The position numbers and the translations under genes are program-made. Positions 1-7,604 of a DNA stretch of 64,000 nt are shown here, in pieces; position 1 is the first letter of the stretch; each line of letters begins with the position of its first letter. Under the pieces are notes generated by a model. The model was not told the DNA's origin, did no database searches, and worked only from the letters and a program-made list of their open reading frames with translations. Origin of the DNA: Solirubrobacter sp963736505 (GTDB taxonomy: Bacteria > Actinomycetota > Thermoleophilia > Solirubrobacterales > Solirubrobacteraceae); assembly GCA_963736505.1 (NCBI GenBank), contig CAVTOZ010000005.1:806001-870000 (forward strand), given 5' to 3'.

Positions 1-344
1 ACCTGCCGGTCGGCGAGCGACTTCAGCAGCCCCGGCAGCAGCGGGTCGACGAAGTGCTCGACGGCGCCGAGCACGAACGGGCGCTCGCCGCCCAGGCGCG
101 CGACGACGCGATCGTGGGTGCGCAGTAGCTCGCGCAGCTCGGCGGCGACCGCCTCGCCGCGGGCGGAGACCTGGACGCCGCGGCCGCGGCGCTCGAACAG
201 CGGCCCGCCGACGTGCTGCTCGAGCCGGCGCACGTGCTGGGACACGGCGGGCTGGGTCAGGTGCAGCGCCTCGGCCGCGCGGTGGTAGCCGCCGTAGTCG
301 ACGACCGCGAGGAAGGAGCGCACGTGGCCGAGGTCGAGGTCCAT
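1..344 (-). CDS. LysR-family transcriptional regulator (N-terminal part, runs off the window)
   Basis: The reverse-strand reading from the ATG at 344 gives 114 residues beginning MDLDLGHVRSFLAVVDYGG, followed by a typical LysR winged helix-turn-helix (residues about 3-60, with AAEALHLTQPAVSQHVRRLE as the recognition region). The effector-binding domain has only just begun when the window ends. It is divergent from the DMT exporter at 426, with about 80 bases between them, the usual arrangement of a LysR protein and its target. The effector cannot be told from this fragment. Confidence 0.9.
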   Translation of the reverse strand, partial: MDLDLGHVRSFLAVVDYGGYHRAAEALHLTQPAVSQHVRRLEQHVGGPLFERRGRGVQVSARGEAVAAELRELLRTHDRVVARLGGERPFVLGAVEHFVDPLLPGLLKSLADRQ

Positions 345-425
345 CGCAAGGAACGATAATGGGTTGTGATCGGTCTTGGTTCGATCGCACTCGTACAAGC
401 GGTGGTTCCCGGGTTTGATGGAAGC

Positions 426-1337
426 GTGCCCTTCGCCTTCATCGTGCTCTGGAGTTCCGGCTACATCGCCGCCGCCTACGGCGTCGACGCGGCACCGCCG
501 CTCGGGCTGCTCACGCTGCGCTTCCTGCTCGCCCTGCCCGTCGCCCTCATGCTCGCGCTGCGGGTCCCGGGCTGGAGGCGCGCGCCGCTGGCGCGGCTCG
601 CGCTCGTCGGCCTGCTGCTGCAGGCCGTCCAGTTCGGCGCCGCCTACAGCGGCTTCGCGCTCGGCGTGCATCCCGCGCTCGCGTCGCTGCTGATGCTCGG
701 GCTCTCGCCCGTCGTGACGACGGCGCTGGCCGCGTGGACGGGCGCCGAGCGCGTGCGCGGGCGCACGTGGGGCCTGCTCGCGGTCGGCGTGCTCGGCGTC
801 GCGGTCTCGCTCATCCCCACGCTCGGCGAGGCCGACGCGGGCGCCGCGATCGGGCTCGTGGTGGTCGGGATGCTCGGGCTCGCGGGCGGCACCGTGCTGC
901 AGAAGCGCTGGGCCGGCGCCGCCGATCCGCGCGTGTCCGTGGCCGTGCAGCTGTCCGCCGGAGCCGTCGTGATCACGCCGCTGGCGGCCGCCGCCGGGCA
1001 GCTCTCGCTGCAGCCGTCGCTGGAGCTCGCGCTGTCGGCCGCCTGGCTCGCGTGGCCGCTCTCGATCGGCGGCACGTGGCTGCTGGTGGCGCTGCTGCAC
1101 CGGCGCGACGCGAGCATGGTCGCCTCGCTGCTGCTCGCCGTCCCGGCCGTCACGGCGCTGCTGTCGGTCGCGATCCGCGGCGACGGCCTGTCGGTGATCT
1201 CCGTCGCCGGGCTCGCCGTCGCGACGGGCGCGGTCGCGCGGCTCGTCAGTCCAGCGCGCGGCGCGCGCTCGCGAGATCGTCGGTGGCGATCACGATCCGT
1301 CCTGCGCCGAACGTCGTATATGCCAGATCCACGTTGA
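426..1337 (+). CDS. EamA/DMT-family inner-membrane transporter
   Basis: A hydrophobic protein of about 300 residues with roughly ten predicted transmembrane segments in two EamA halves, as in drug/metabolite exporters; substrate unknown. I chose the GTG at 426 (MPFAFIVLWSSGYIAA), which starts straight into the first membrane helix; GTGs at 366 and 402 are possible but crowd the divergent LysR start. The last 30 or so residues are arginine-rich, unlike the family, and lie antisense over the ACT gene that ends at 1246, so the true family match ends near 1250. Probably controlled by the divergent LysR protein. Confidence 0.85.
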   Translation: MPFAFIVLWSSGYIAAAYGVDAAPPLGLLTLRFLLALPVALMLALRVPGWRRAPLARLALVGLLLQAVQFGAAYSGFALGVHPALASLLMLGLSPVVTTALAAWTGAERVRGRTWGLLAVGVLGVAVSLIPTLGEADAGAAIGLVVVGMLGLAGGTVLQKRWAGAADPRVSVAVQLSAGAVVITPLAAAAGQLSLQPSLELALSAAWLAWPLSIGGTWLLVALLHRRDASMVASLLLAVPAVTALLSVAIRGDGLSVISVAGLAVATGAVARLVSPARGARSRDRRWRSRSVLRRTSYMPDPR

Positions 1338-1626
1338 CGTTCGCCTCGGCGAGCGTGCGCGTGAGCTCGCCGAGCGACCCCGGCCGGTCGGCCACGTCGA
1401 TCACGAGCACCTCGCGCTCGTCGGCGATCCCCATGTGCGCGCCGTTGAGCGCGGCGCGCGCGGCGGGCAGCGCGTCGTCGTCGACCAGCACGTGCACGAT
1501 CCCGCGGCCTTCGCCCGTCATCGCCGCGAGCCCGCGGATGTTCACGCCGGCGCTGCCGGCCACCTCCCCGACGCGAGCGAGCTCCCCGGGCCGGTCCTGG
1601 AGGATCACCGTCAGGTCCGTCGGCAT
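1246..1626 (-). CDS. ACT-domain protein
   Basis: A 126-residue protein made of two ACT modules in tandem (about residues 3-65 and 70-126). The first shows the LQDRPGELARVGEVAGSAGVNI pattern and the second DRPGSLGELTRTLAEANVNV, both matching the ligand-binding loop that senses amino acids. Such stand-alone ACT proteins are thought to be small-molecule sensors; no enzyme domain is attached. ATG at 1626 is preferred; a GTG two codons upstream (1632) is possible. It converges on, and overlaps, the DMT gene by about 90 bases and is divergent from the ATPase gene at 1716. Confidence 0.85.
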   Translation of the reverse strand: MPTDLTVILQDRPGELARVGEVAGSAGVNIRGLAAMTGEGRGIVHVLVDDDALPAARAALNGAHMGIADEREVLVIDVADRPGSLGELTRTLAEANVNVDLAYTTFGAGRIVIATDDLASARRALD

Positions 1627-1715
1627 GGCCACGACATGTTCCCACTCTCACGCGCAAGTGTGGAAAAGCACGCGCGCCGGCCGGAACGCGCCCGCCCCGG
1701 GTGTAGGAAGGCCGC

Positions 1716-3893
1716 ATGGATCCCGTCCTGCACTCGCTCTTGACCGACCGGTTGCGGACGAGCGGCCTGAGCGCGCGCGCCGCGCGGATCGTCGAGGCGG
1801 CGTGCGAAGCCCCGGCCGGCGGGGTGACTCCCGCGCCGGTGTGGCTCCGGTCGATCCGCGTGGAGGGCTTCCGCGGGATCGGCCCGGCGGCGACGCTGCG
1901 CCTGGCACCGCAACCCGGCTTGACGGTCGTCGTCGGCCGCAACGGCAGCGGCAAGTCGTCGTTCGCCGAAGGGCTGGAGCTGCTGCTGACCGGCGCGCTG
2001 CGGCGCTGGGCGAAGCGGACGAAGGCGTGGACGTCGACGTGGCAATGCCTGCACCACGACGGGCCGACGCGGCTCGGCGCCGAGCTCGTCACCGGCGGCG
2101 GGACGGTCGCGCTCGCGCAGGAGTGGCGGCGCGGCGCGGGCCACGACGACGCGTCCGGGCGGGCCGCGGTGGCGGCGGCGCTGGCGAAGCACGGCTGGGC
2201 CGGCGCGCTGGCGTCCTACCGGCCGTTCCTCTCCTACGCCGAGCTGGCGACGATGTTCGACACGCTGACCTCGCTCTATGACGCGCTCAGCCCGGTGCTC
2301 GGGCTCGCCGATCTCGACGGCGTGCTCGCCCGGCTCGGCGCGCGCCGGCTGGCGCTGGAGAAGCGCGCCAAGGCGGCGAAGGAGCGCGAGCTCGCGCTGC
2401 TCGCGCGGCTCGATCCTGAGGACCCGCGCGAGGCGGCCGTGGTCGCCGGGCTGCGCCGCCGGCGGCGCGATCTCGGCGCGCTTGCGGCGCTGCTGCACGA
2501 CGCGCCGCCGCCGGCGCCGCGGCTGCCGGCCGAGGCCGAGGTGCGGGCGGCGTTCGCCGAGCTGGCGCAGGCGCGCGCGGCGCACGAGGCCGCCGCGAGC
2601 ACCGACGCGAGGCGCGCGACCGCGCTCGCCGCGCTGCTGCGGCAGGCGCTCGCGCTGCGCGAAGGCGACGACTGCCCGTTGTGCGGCACGCGCGGCGTGC
2701 TCGGCGACGGCTGGGCGACCGAGGCGCGCCGGCAGGCGTCCGCGCTCGACGGCCGGGCCGCCGCGCTGTGCGCGGCCGCGTCCGCCGTCGCGGCCGCCGA
2801 GGCGCGCGTCGGCGCGCTGCTCGACGCGCCGGTCTCCGACCTCGACGGGACGCTCGCCGCGCTGCGCGCGGCGCGCGAGCGGGCGGCGGCCGGGAACGGG
2901 GACGCGGCGTGGCGCGAGCGCGTGGTCGAGATCGGCGCCTGGCTCGCCGAGGCGCGCGCGGTCGCGGCGGAGGCCGGCGAGCTGAAGGCGCTGAAGGCGG
3001 CCGAGGCGTGGGTCAAGGGCGTCGCCGGGGACCTGCGGGCGGAGCGCTTCGCCCCGATCGCCGGGCGCGCGATCGCGAACTGGCGCGAGCTGCGCCAGAG
3101 CTCGAGCGTCGACCTGCGCGAGATCAGGCTGCAGAAGGTCGGCCGCGGCGGGCGCGCGACGTTCGACGTGCGCGCCGACGGCGAGCACGCCAACGCGCTC
3201 GGCGTGATGTCCCAGGGCGAGCTGCTCGCGCTGTCGGTCAGCGTCTTCCTCCCGCGCGCGGCGCTCGACGAGTCGCCGTTCCGCTTCGCCGTCATCGACG
3301 ACCCGGTGCAGGCCATGGACCCGGCGAAGGTGGACGGGCTCGCGCGCGTGCTGCACGGCGCGGCGGCGAAGCGCCAGCTCGTCGTGTTCACGCACGACGA
3401 CCGGCTGCCCGAGGCGCTGCGCCGCCTGCGCCTGCCCGCCACAGTGCTGCAGGTCGAGCGGCGGGCGCGCTCGGCGGTCACCGTGCGTGTCTCGCGGACG
3501 CCGGCGCGGCGCCATCTCGACGACGCGAAGCGGATCGTCGCGGGCGACCTGCCCGACGAGGTGCGCGCCCGCGTGGTCCCGACGTTCTGCCGCAGCGCGG
3601 TCGAGGCGATGGCGGCGGAGATCGTCCGCCGCCGCGCTGCCCAGGCGGACGCCGACCTCGCGCTCGCCGACGAGCGGCTGCGCGACGCGCGCACGCTGCG
3701 CGAGGCGCTCGCACTGGCGCTGTTCGACGACCGCGAGCGAGCGCCCGACGTCGCCGCGGCGCTCGGAGCCGACGCCGCCGGCCTCGTGGACGCGCTCAAC
3801 CACGGCGCCCACGGCCACGTCCCCGCCGGCAGGGTCGCGAGCCTGCCCGCGCGGACCGAGCGCCTCCTCCACGTGCTCGCCGAGGTCCGGTGA
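1716..3893 (+). CDS. Rad50/SMC-like ABC-type ATPase with zinc-hook-like CxxC
   Basis: A 725-residue ATPase. Walker A GRNGSGKS lies at about residues 74-81, a C-P-L-C pair at about 320-323 sits between two arginine/alanine-rich helical arms, an ABC-signature-like VMSQGE occurs near 497, and Walker B FAVIDDPVQAMDP near 524. The order head, arm, CxxC, arm, head is that of Rad50 and of the AAA/SMC-like ATPases of several anti-phage systems. About 150 residues extend past the second head part. ATG at 1716 follows an AGGAAGG ribosome site. The next gene overlaps by four bases, so the two are translationally coupled. A DNA-repair or defence role is inference. Confidence 0.85.
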   Translation: MDPVLHSLLTDRLRTSGLSARAARIVEAACEAPAGGVTPAPVWLRSIRVEGFRGIGPAATLRLAPQPGLTVVVGRNGSGKSSFAEGLELLLTGALRRWAKRTKAWTSTWQCLHHDGPTRLGAELVTGGGTVALAQEWRRGAGHDDASGRAAVAAALAKHGWAGALASYRPFLSYAELATMFDTLTSLYDALSPVLGLADLDGVLARLGARRLALEKRAKAAKERELALLARLDPEDPREAAVVAGLRRRRRDLGALAALLHDAPPPAPRLPAEAEVRAAFAELAQARAAHEAAASTDARRATALAALLRQALALREGDDCPLCGTRGVLGDGWATEARRQASALDGRAAALCAAASAVAAAEARVGALLDAPVSDLDGTLAALRAARERAAAGNGDAAWRERVVEIGAWLAEARAVAAEAGELKALKAAEAWVKGVAGDLRAERFAPIAGRAIANWRELRQSSSVDLREIRLQKVGRGGRATFDVRADGEHANALGVMSQGELLALSVSVFLPRAALDESPFRFAVIDDPVQAMDPAKVDGLARVLHGAAAKRQLVVFTHDDRLPEALRRLRLPATVLQVERRARSAVTVRVSRTPARRHLDDAKRIVAGDLPDEVRARVVPTFCRSAVEAMAAEIVRRRAAQADADLALADERLRDARTLREALALALFDDRERAPDVAAALGADAAGLVDALNHGAHGHVPAGRVASLPARTERLLHVLAEVR

Positions 3894-4315
3894 CGCTCGC
3901 GCCGGCGGCAGGACGCGCTTCGCTTCGGGCGGCAAGCCGATGGAACGTCGCCGCGCTGCTGGACGCGGCCGAGCGCACGCTCGAGCTGCACGAACCGGAG
4001 ACGGCCGGCATCTGGCCGCACGCGGCCGCCGTCCTGATCCGCCAGGCGCTCGAGCTGACGCTGAACGCGTTCTGGCGCCGCCGCGCCCCGGCGCTGCTCG
4101 ACGCGTCGTTCGGCGACCGCTGGATCTGCCTGCCCGTCTACCTCGGCGGCGTCGCGGCGGCGCGTGCGGCGAACTTCGCCTGGACCGCGCTGTCGGAGGC
4201 GTGCCATCACCGCGCGTACGACGTCGGCCTCACCCAGGACGAGCTGCGCGCGCACCTCGCCACCGCGCGCGAGTTCCGCCTCACCGTCGGCCGGGCGCTC
4301 GCGCCGCGCGGATAG
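3890..4315 (+). CDS. Small helical partner of the Rad50-like ATPase, function unknown
   Basis: 141 residues, GTG start overlapping the stop of the ATPase gene (GTGA). It is predicted all-helical with no signal peptide or membrane segment. The middle (IRQALELTLNAFW) and the end (SEACHHRAYDVGLTQDEL) look conserved rather than random and carry paired histidines. The position resembles toxin or effector partners of SMC-like ATPases in defence modules, but no HEPN R-x4-6-H motif is visible, so I do not assign it to that family. Codon use matches its neighbours. Confidence 0.7.
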   Translation: MTLAPAAGRASLRAASRWNVAALLDAAERTLELHEPETAGIWPHAAAVLIRQALELTLNAFWRRRAPALLDASFGDRWICLPVYLGGVAAARAANFAWTALSEACHHRAYDVGLTQDELRAHLATAREFRLTVGRALAPRG

Positions 4316-4325
4316 TCTGCTTCCC

Positions 4326-5045
4326 GTGGCGGGTGTCGACGAATCGCTGGCCGCGCTGTTCGAGCAACTGCGCGGCACCGGCTTCACGGACCTCGGGTTC
4401 GCGCGCGTGGACACCGATCGCGAGGCGCGCCAGGGCGCGCCCGAGGCGATCATGGCCGAGGGCAAGACGCCCGACGAGATCGAGGCGATCGCGCGCGTGC
4501 TGCTGGAGGAAGGCGCCGGCAGCGTGCTGGTGACGCGCGCCGACGCCGACGCCCGCGCGGCGCTGCGGCGGGTCTCGCCGGACGCCGAGGAGGACGCCCG
4601 CGCGCGGCTCGCCTGGGTCGCGCGCTCGCTGCCCGAGACGCGCGGCGTCGTGACCGTCGTGTCGGGCGGGACGAGCGACGGGCCGGTCGTCGCCGAGGCG
4701 CGCGTGCGCGCGCAGCTGCTCGGGACCGAGGTCGTCGTGCACGAGGACGCGGGCGTCGCGGGGCTGCACCGCCTGGCCCCCGCGCTGGAGGATCTGCGGC
4801 GCGCCGACTGCGTGGTCGTCGTCGCCGGCTGGGACGCCGCGCTGGCGTCCGTCGTCGGCGGCCTGGTCGCGGCGCCGGTCATCGGCGTCCCGACGAGCAC
4901 GGGCTACGGCGCGGCGTTCGGGGGCGTCAGCGCGCTGCTCGCGATGCTGACCTCCTGCGCCGCCGGCGTGGCGGTCGTCAACATCGACGACGGCTTCGGC
5001 GCGGGAACGATCGCGGCGCGGATCGCGCGGGCGGCGGCGTCATGA
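4326..5045 (+). CDS. larB: LarB, nickel-pincer cofactor carboxylase/hydrolase
   Basis: 239 residues from the GTG at 4326. LarB carboxylates nicotinic acid adenine dinucleotide and hydrolyses it to pyridinium-3,5-biscarboxylate mononucleotide, the first step to the nickel-pincer nucleotide (family knowledge). The AIR-carboxylase-like fold is visible in the VVTVVSGGTSDGPVVAEA stretch and the C-terminal GVPTSTGYGAAFGGVSALLAMLTSCAAG, and the N-terminal PEAIMAEGKTPDEI is typical of LarB. The stop overlaps the larC start. It lies eleven bases after the ATPase/partner pair. Confidence 0.95.
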   Translation: MAGVDESLAALFEQLRGTGFTDLGFARVDTDREARQGAPEAIMAEGKTPDEIEAIARVLLEEGAGSVLVTRADADARAALRRVSPDAEEDARARLAWVARSLPETRGVVTVVSGGTSDGPVVAEARVRAQLLGTEVVVHEDAGVAGLHRLAPALEDLRRADCVVVVAGWDAALASVVGGLVAAPVIGVPTSTGYGAAFGGVSALLAMLTSCAAGVAVVNIDDGFGAGTIAARIARAAAS

Positions 5046-6211
5046 GCCGGGTGCTCTACATCGACTGCATCGGCGGCGTCGCGGGCGACATGCTGCTCGG
5101 CGCGCTGCTCGACGCGGGCGCCGACATCGAGGCGGTCCGGCGCGGGCTCGAAGGACTCGGCGTCGACGGCCTGGCGCTGGAGACCGAGCCGGCCGTCCGG
5201 CACGGGATCGCGGCTACGCGCGCGATCGTGAGCGGCGCGGACGATCAGCCGCACCGGCACTGGTCGTCGATCCGGACGCAGATCGACGCGGCGGGGCTGC
5301 CCGAGCGGGCGCGGGCGATCGCGCAGGAGGCGTTCCGGCGGCTCGCGGTCGCCGAGGGCCGCATGCACGCGATCGATCCCGAGCTGGTGCACTTCCACGA
5401 GGTCGGCGCGGTCGACGCGATCGGCGAGGTCTGCGGCGTCGCGCTCGCGCTCGACGACCTGAAGATCGACCGCGTGGTCTGCTCGCCGCTGCCCGCCGGG
5501 CGGGGGTTCGTCGACGCCGCGCACGGCCGGCTGCCGCTGCCGGCGCCCGCCACGCTCGCGCTGCTCGAAGGCGCGCCGCTGTACGGCGTCGAGATCGAGC
5601 TGGAGCTCGTGACGCCGACCGGCGCGGCGCTCGTCGCGGCGGTCGCGGACGACTATGGACAACTGCCGAAGCTGACGCTCGCGGGCACCGGCTACGGCGC
5701 CGGGACGCGCGACCTCGAGGCCGTGCCGAACGTGGTGCGCGCGATCATCGGCGTCGAGGCCGCCCCAGCCGCGACCGTCTCGCTGATCGAGGCCAACCTC
5801 GACGACCTGATCCCCGAGCTCGCCCCGGACGCGGCGGCCGCCTGCTTCGCCGCCGGCGCGCTCGACGTCTGGACCGCGCCCGCGCAGATGAAGCGCGGCC
5901 GCCCCGGCTTCATCATCTCCGCGCTCGCGCGCCCGCAGGACGAGCGCGCGGTCGCCGACGCGATGCTGCGCGAGACGAGCACGCTCGGCGTCCGCATCGC
6001 CCACCTCGACCGGATCGAGCTCGACCGCGAGAGCCGCACCGTCGAGGTCGGCGGCGAGCCCGTGCGCGTCAAGGTCGGCCGGCTCGCCGGGAAGATCGTC
6101 AACCTCGCGCCCGAGCACGCCGACTGCGAGCGCGCCGCCCGCATCCTCGGCGAGCCGGTGAAGACGGTCTGGGCCCGCGCCCTGGCCGCCGCCCACGAGG
6201 TGCCGGCATGA
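5042..6211 (+). CDS. larC: LarC, nickel-inserting cyclometallase
   Basis: 389 residues in one uninterrupted frame, so LarC1 and LarC2 are made as a single protein without the programmed frameshift known in Lactiplantibacillus. LarC uses CTP to insert nickel into the dithio-carboxylated pyridinium nucleotide. The start MSRVLYIDCIGGVAGDMLLGALLDAGA and the internal LVHFHEVGAVDAIGEV are characteristic of the family; the C-terminal part (ETSTLGVRIAHLDR onward) is the LarC2 region. The ATG overlaps the larB stop (ATGA) and the stop overlaps the larE start. Confidence 0.95.
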   Translation: MSRVLYIDCIGGVAGDMLLGALLDAGADIEAVRRGLEGLGVDGLALETEPAVRHGIAATRAIVSGADDQPHRHWSSIRTQIDAAGLPERARAIAQEAFRRLAVAEGRMHAIDPELVHFHEVGAVDAIGEVCGVALALDDLKIDRVVCSPLPAGRGFVDAAHGRLPLPAPATLALLEGAPLYGVEIELELVTPTGAALVAAVADDYGQLPKLTLAGTGYGAGTRDLEAVPNVVRAIIGVEAAPAATVSLIEANLDDLIPELAPDAAAACFAAGALDVWTAPAQMKRGRPGFIISALARPQDERAVADAMLRETSTLGVRIAHLDRIELDRESRTVEVGGEPVRVKVGRLAGKIVNLAPEHADCERAARILGEPVKTVWARALAAAHEVPA

Positions 6212-7011
6212 AGCTGGTGGAGACGTTGACCGCACGGATCGCCGCGCTGGACACCGTCGTCGTCGCCTTCTCCGGCGGCGTCGACTCGTCCGTCGTCGCC
6301 GCGCTCGCCCACCGTGCCCTCGGCGAACACGCGCTCGCCGTCACCGCGGTGTCTCCGTCCGTCGCGCAGGGCGAGCTCGACGGGGCACGGCGTGTCGCGG
6401 CGCACATCGGCATCGCGCACGAGACGATCGCGACCGACGAGCTCGCCCGCCCCGGCTACCGCGCCAACGGGCGTGACCGCTGCTACTTCTGCAAGTCCGA
6501 GCTGTACGACCGGCTCGCCGAGCTGGCCCGCGCCCGCGGCTTCGACGCGCTGCTGTCCGGCGCCAACCAGGACGACCAGGGCGACTGGCGCCCGGGCCTG
6601 AAGGCCGCCGCCGAGCACGGCGTCGTCCACCCGCTGCACGACGTCGACAAGGCGACCGTGCGGATCCTCGCCCGCCACTTCGCGCTGCCCAGCGCGGAGA
6701 AGCCCGCGACGCCGTGCCTCGCGAGCCGGATCCCGTACGGCACCGCCGTCGACCCGGGCACGCTCAAGCAGATCGACGATGCCGAGCGCGCGATCAGAGA
6801 CCTCGGTTTCCCGGTCCTCCGGGTCCGCCACCACGGGATCCTCGGTCGCGTCGAGGTTGCCGAACAAGACCTCCCGAAGGCCCTACAACACGAGCCCGAG
6901 ATCGTCGCGCGCCTCAAAGCGGCCGGCTACGAGCACGCCGTGATCGACCGCGAGCCGTTCCGCTCCGGCCGGCTCAACGCGGTTTCAGAGCGTCCCGCAG
7001 CATCGCCTTGA
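6208..7011 (+). CDS. larE: LarE, ATP-dependent sulfur transferase for the nickel-pincer cofactor
   Basis: 267 residues. LarE adenylates and then thiolates the pyridinium carboxylates. The PP-loop SGGVDSS is at residues 22-28. Cysteines are found at 92 and 95 (RCYFCK) and at 170 (PCLASRIPYG). The sacrificial-sulfur type relies on the single cysteine of the PCLASR motif; three cysteines placed like these are the mark of the [4Fe-4S]-cluster type, so this enzyme is probably catalytic, using a cluster-bound sulfide. The stop runs 38 bases into the convergent TetR gene. Confidence 0.95.
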   Translation: MKLVETLTARIAALDTVVVAFSGGVDSSVVAALAHRALGEHALAVTAVSPSVAQGELDGARRVAAHIGIAHETIATDELARPGYRANGRDRCYFCKSELYDRLAELARARGFDALLSGANQDDQGDWRPGLKAAAEHGVVHPLHDVDKATVRILARHFALPSAEKPATPCLASRIPYGTAVDPGTLKQIDDAERAIRDLGFPVLRVRHHGILGRVEVAEQDLPKALQHEPEIVARLKAAGYEHAVIDREPFRSGRLNAVSERPAASP

Positions 7012-7561
7012 GCGCGTTGCGGAAGCGCGAGACGTCGGCGAGCGGGTCCTCGTCGAGCAGCCGCCCGCGGAAGCGGGCGTCCGAGAAGAACGTCATCACC
7101 GCGCCGTAGACGAGCTGCATCAGCTCGACAGGATCGTGCTCGCGCAGCCGGCCCTCGGCCATCTCGCGCTCCAGGAACCCGACCGCCTGCTCCAGGAACG
7201 GCCGCATGTGGTCGGCCATCGCCTGCTGCAGCCGCTCGCCGCCCTCGATCGCCTCGCGCCTCCAGATCACCACGAAGTCGTTGTGCGAGGCGAAGAACGC
7301 GAAGCCGGCGTCGACCAGCGCGGCGACGCGCTCGTAGCCGGCCACGTCGTCGGCGATCGCCAGCGACGTCATCGCGGCCCAGTCGAGCATCGCCTGCTCG
7401 ATCACCGCCGCATACAGGCCCTCTTTGGACCCGAAGTGGTACAGCAGCGTGGGGTGCGACAGCTGCGCCCGCGCGGCGATGTCCTGCAGGCGTGCGCCGC
7501 CGAACCCGTGCTGGGCGAACTCCCCGCGCGCCGCGTCGAGAATGCGGTCCGTGGAGGCCAT
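6974..7561 (-). CDS. TetR-family regulator between larE and the LarA-like operon
   Basis: 195 residues from the ATG at 7561. The N-terminal helix-turn-helix (residues 5-50, FAQHGFGGARLQDIAARAQLSHPTLLYHF) is typical TetR; the C-terminal half is the all-helical ligand-binding domain with TetR_C-like FFxSHNDFVVIWRREAIEGG. It is divergent from the reductase-HAD gene at 7605 with 43 bases between, so it probably controls that operon and itself. Arms GACACG (7567-7572) and CGTGTC (7596-7601) flank the gap and could be an operator, though they lie far apart. Confidence 0.9.
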   Translation of the reverse strand: MASTDRILDAARGEFAQHGFGGARLQDIAARAQLSHPTLLYHFGSKEGLYAAVIEQAMLDWAAMTSLAIADDVAGYERVAALVDAGFAFFASHNDFVVIWRREAIEGGERLQQAMADHMRPFLEQAVGFLEREMAEGRLREHDPVELMQLVYGAVMTFFSDARFRGRLLDEDPLADVSRFRNALKAMLRDALKPR

Positions 7562-7604
7562 CGACTGACACGTTAGTAGAGACGGGTGGTACGGTCGTGT
7601 CCAC

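Noticed and set aside
1611..3935. Long arginine/alanine-rich open frame antisense to the Rad50-like ATPase, and many similar ones elsewhere (for example 644-2092, 2276-4900, 34637-36775)
   Set aside because: High GC leaves few stop codons in the shadow frames. These readings show no domain, have low-complexity composition and overlap well-supported genes.
3890..4315. HEPN-type toxin assignment for the small partner protein
   Set aside because: No R-x4-6-H motif is visible; paired histidines alone are not enough.
5042..6211. Programmed frameshift in larC
   Set aside because: The gene is one open frame through both LarC1 and LarC2 regions.
7562..7604. Firm TetR operator between the regulator and the reductase-HAD gene
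   Set aside because: GACACG and CGTGTC are 23 bases apart and short; weaker than the other operators in this window, so mentioned only in the gene entry.
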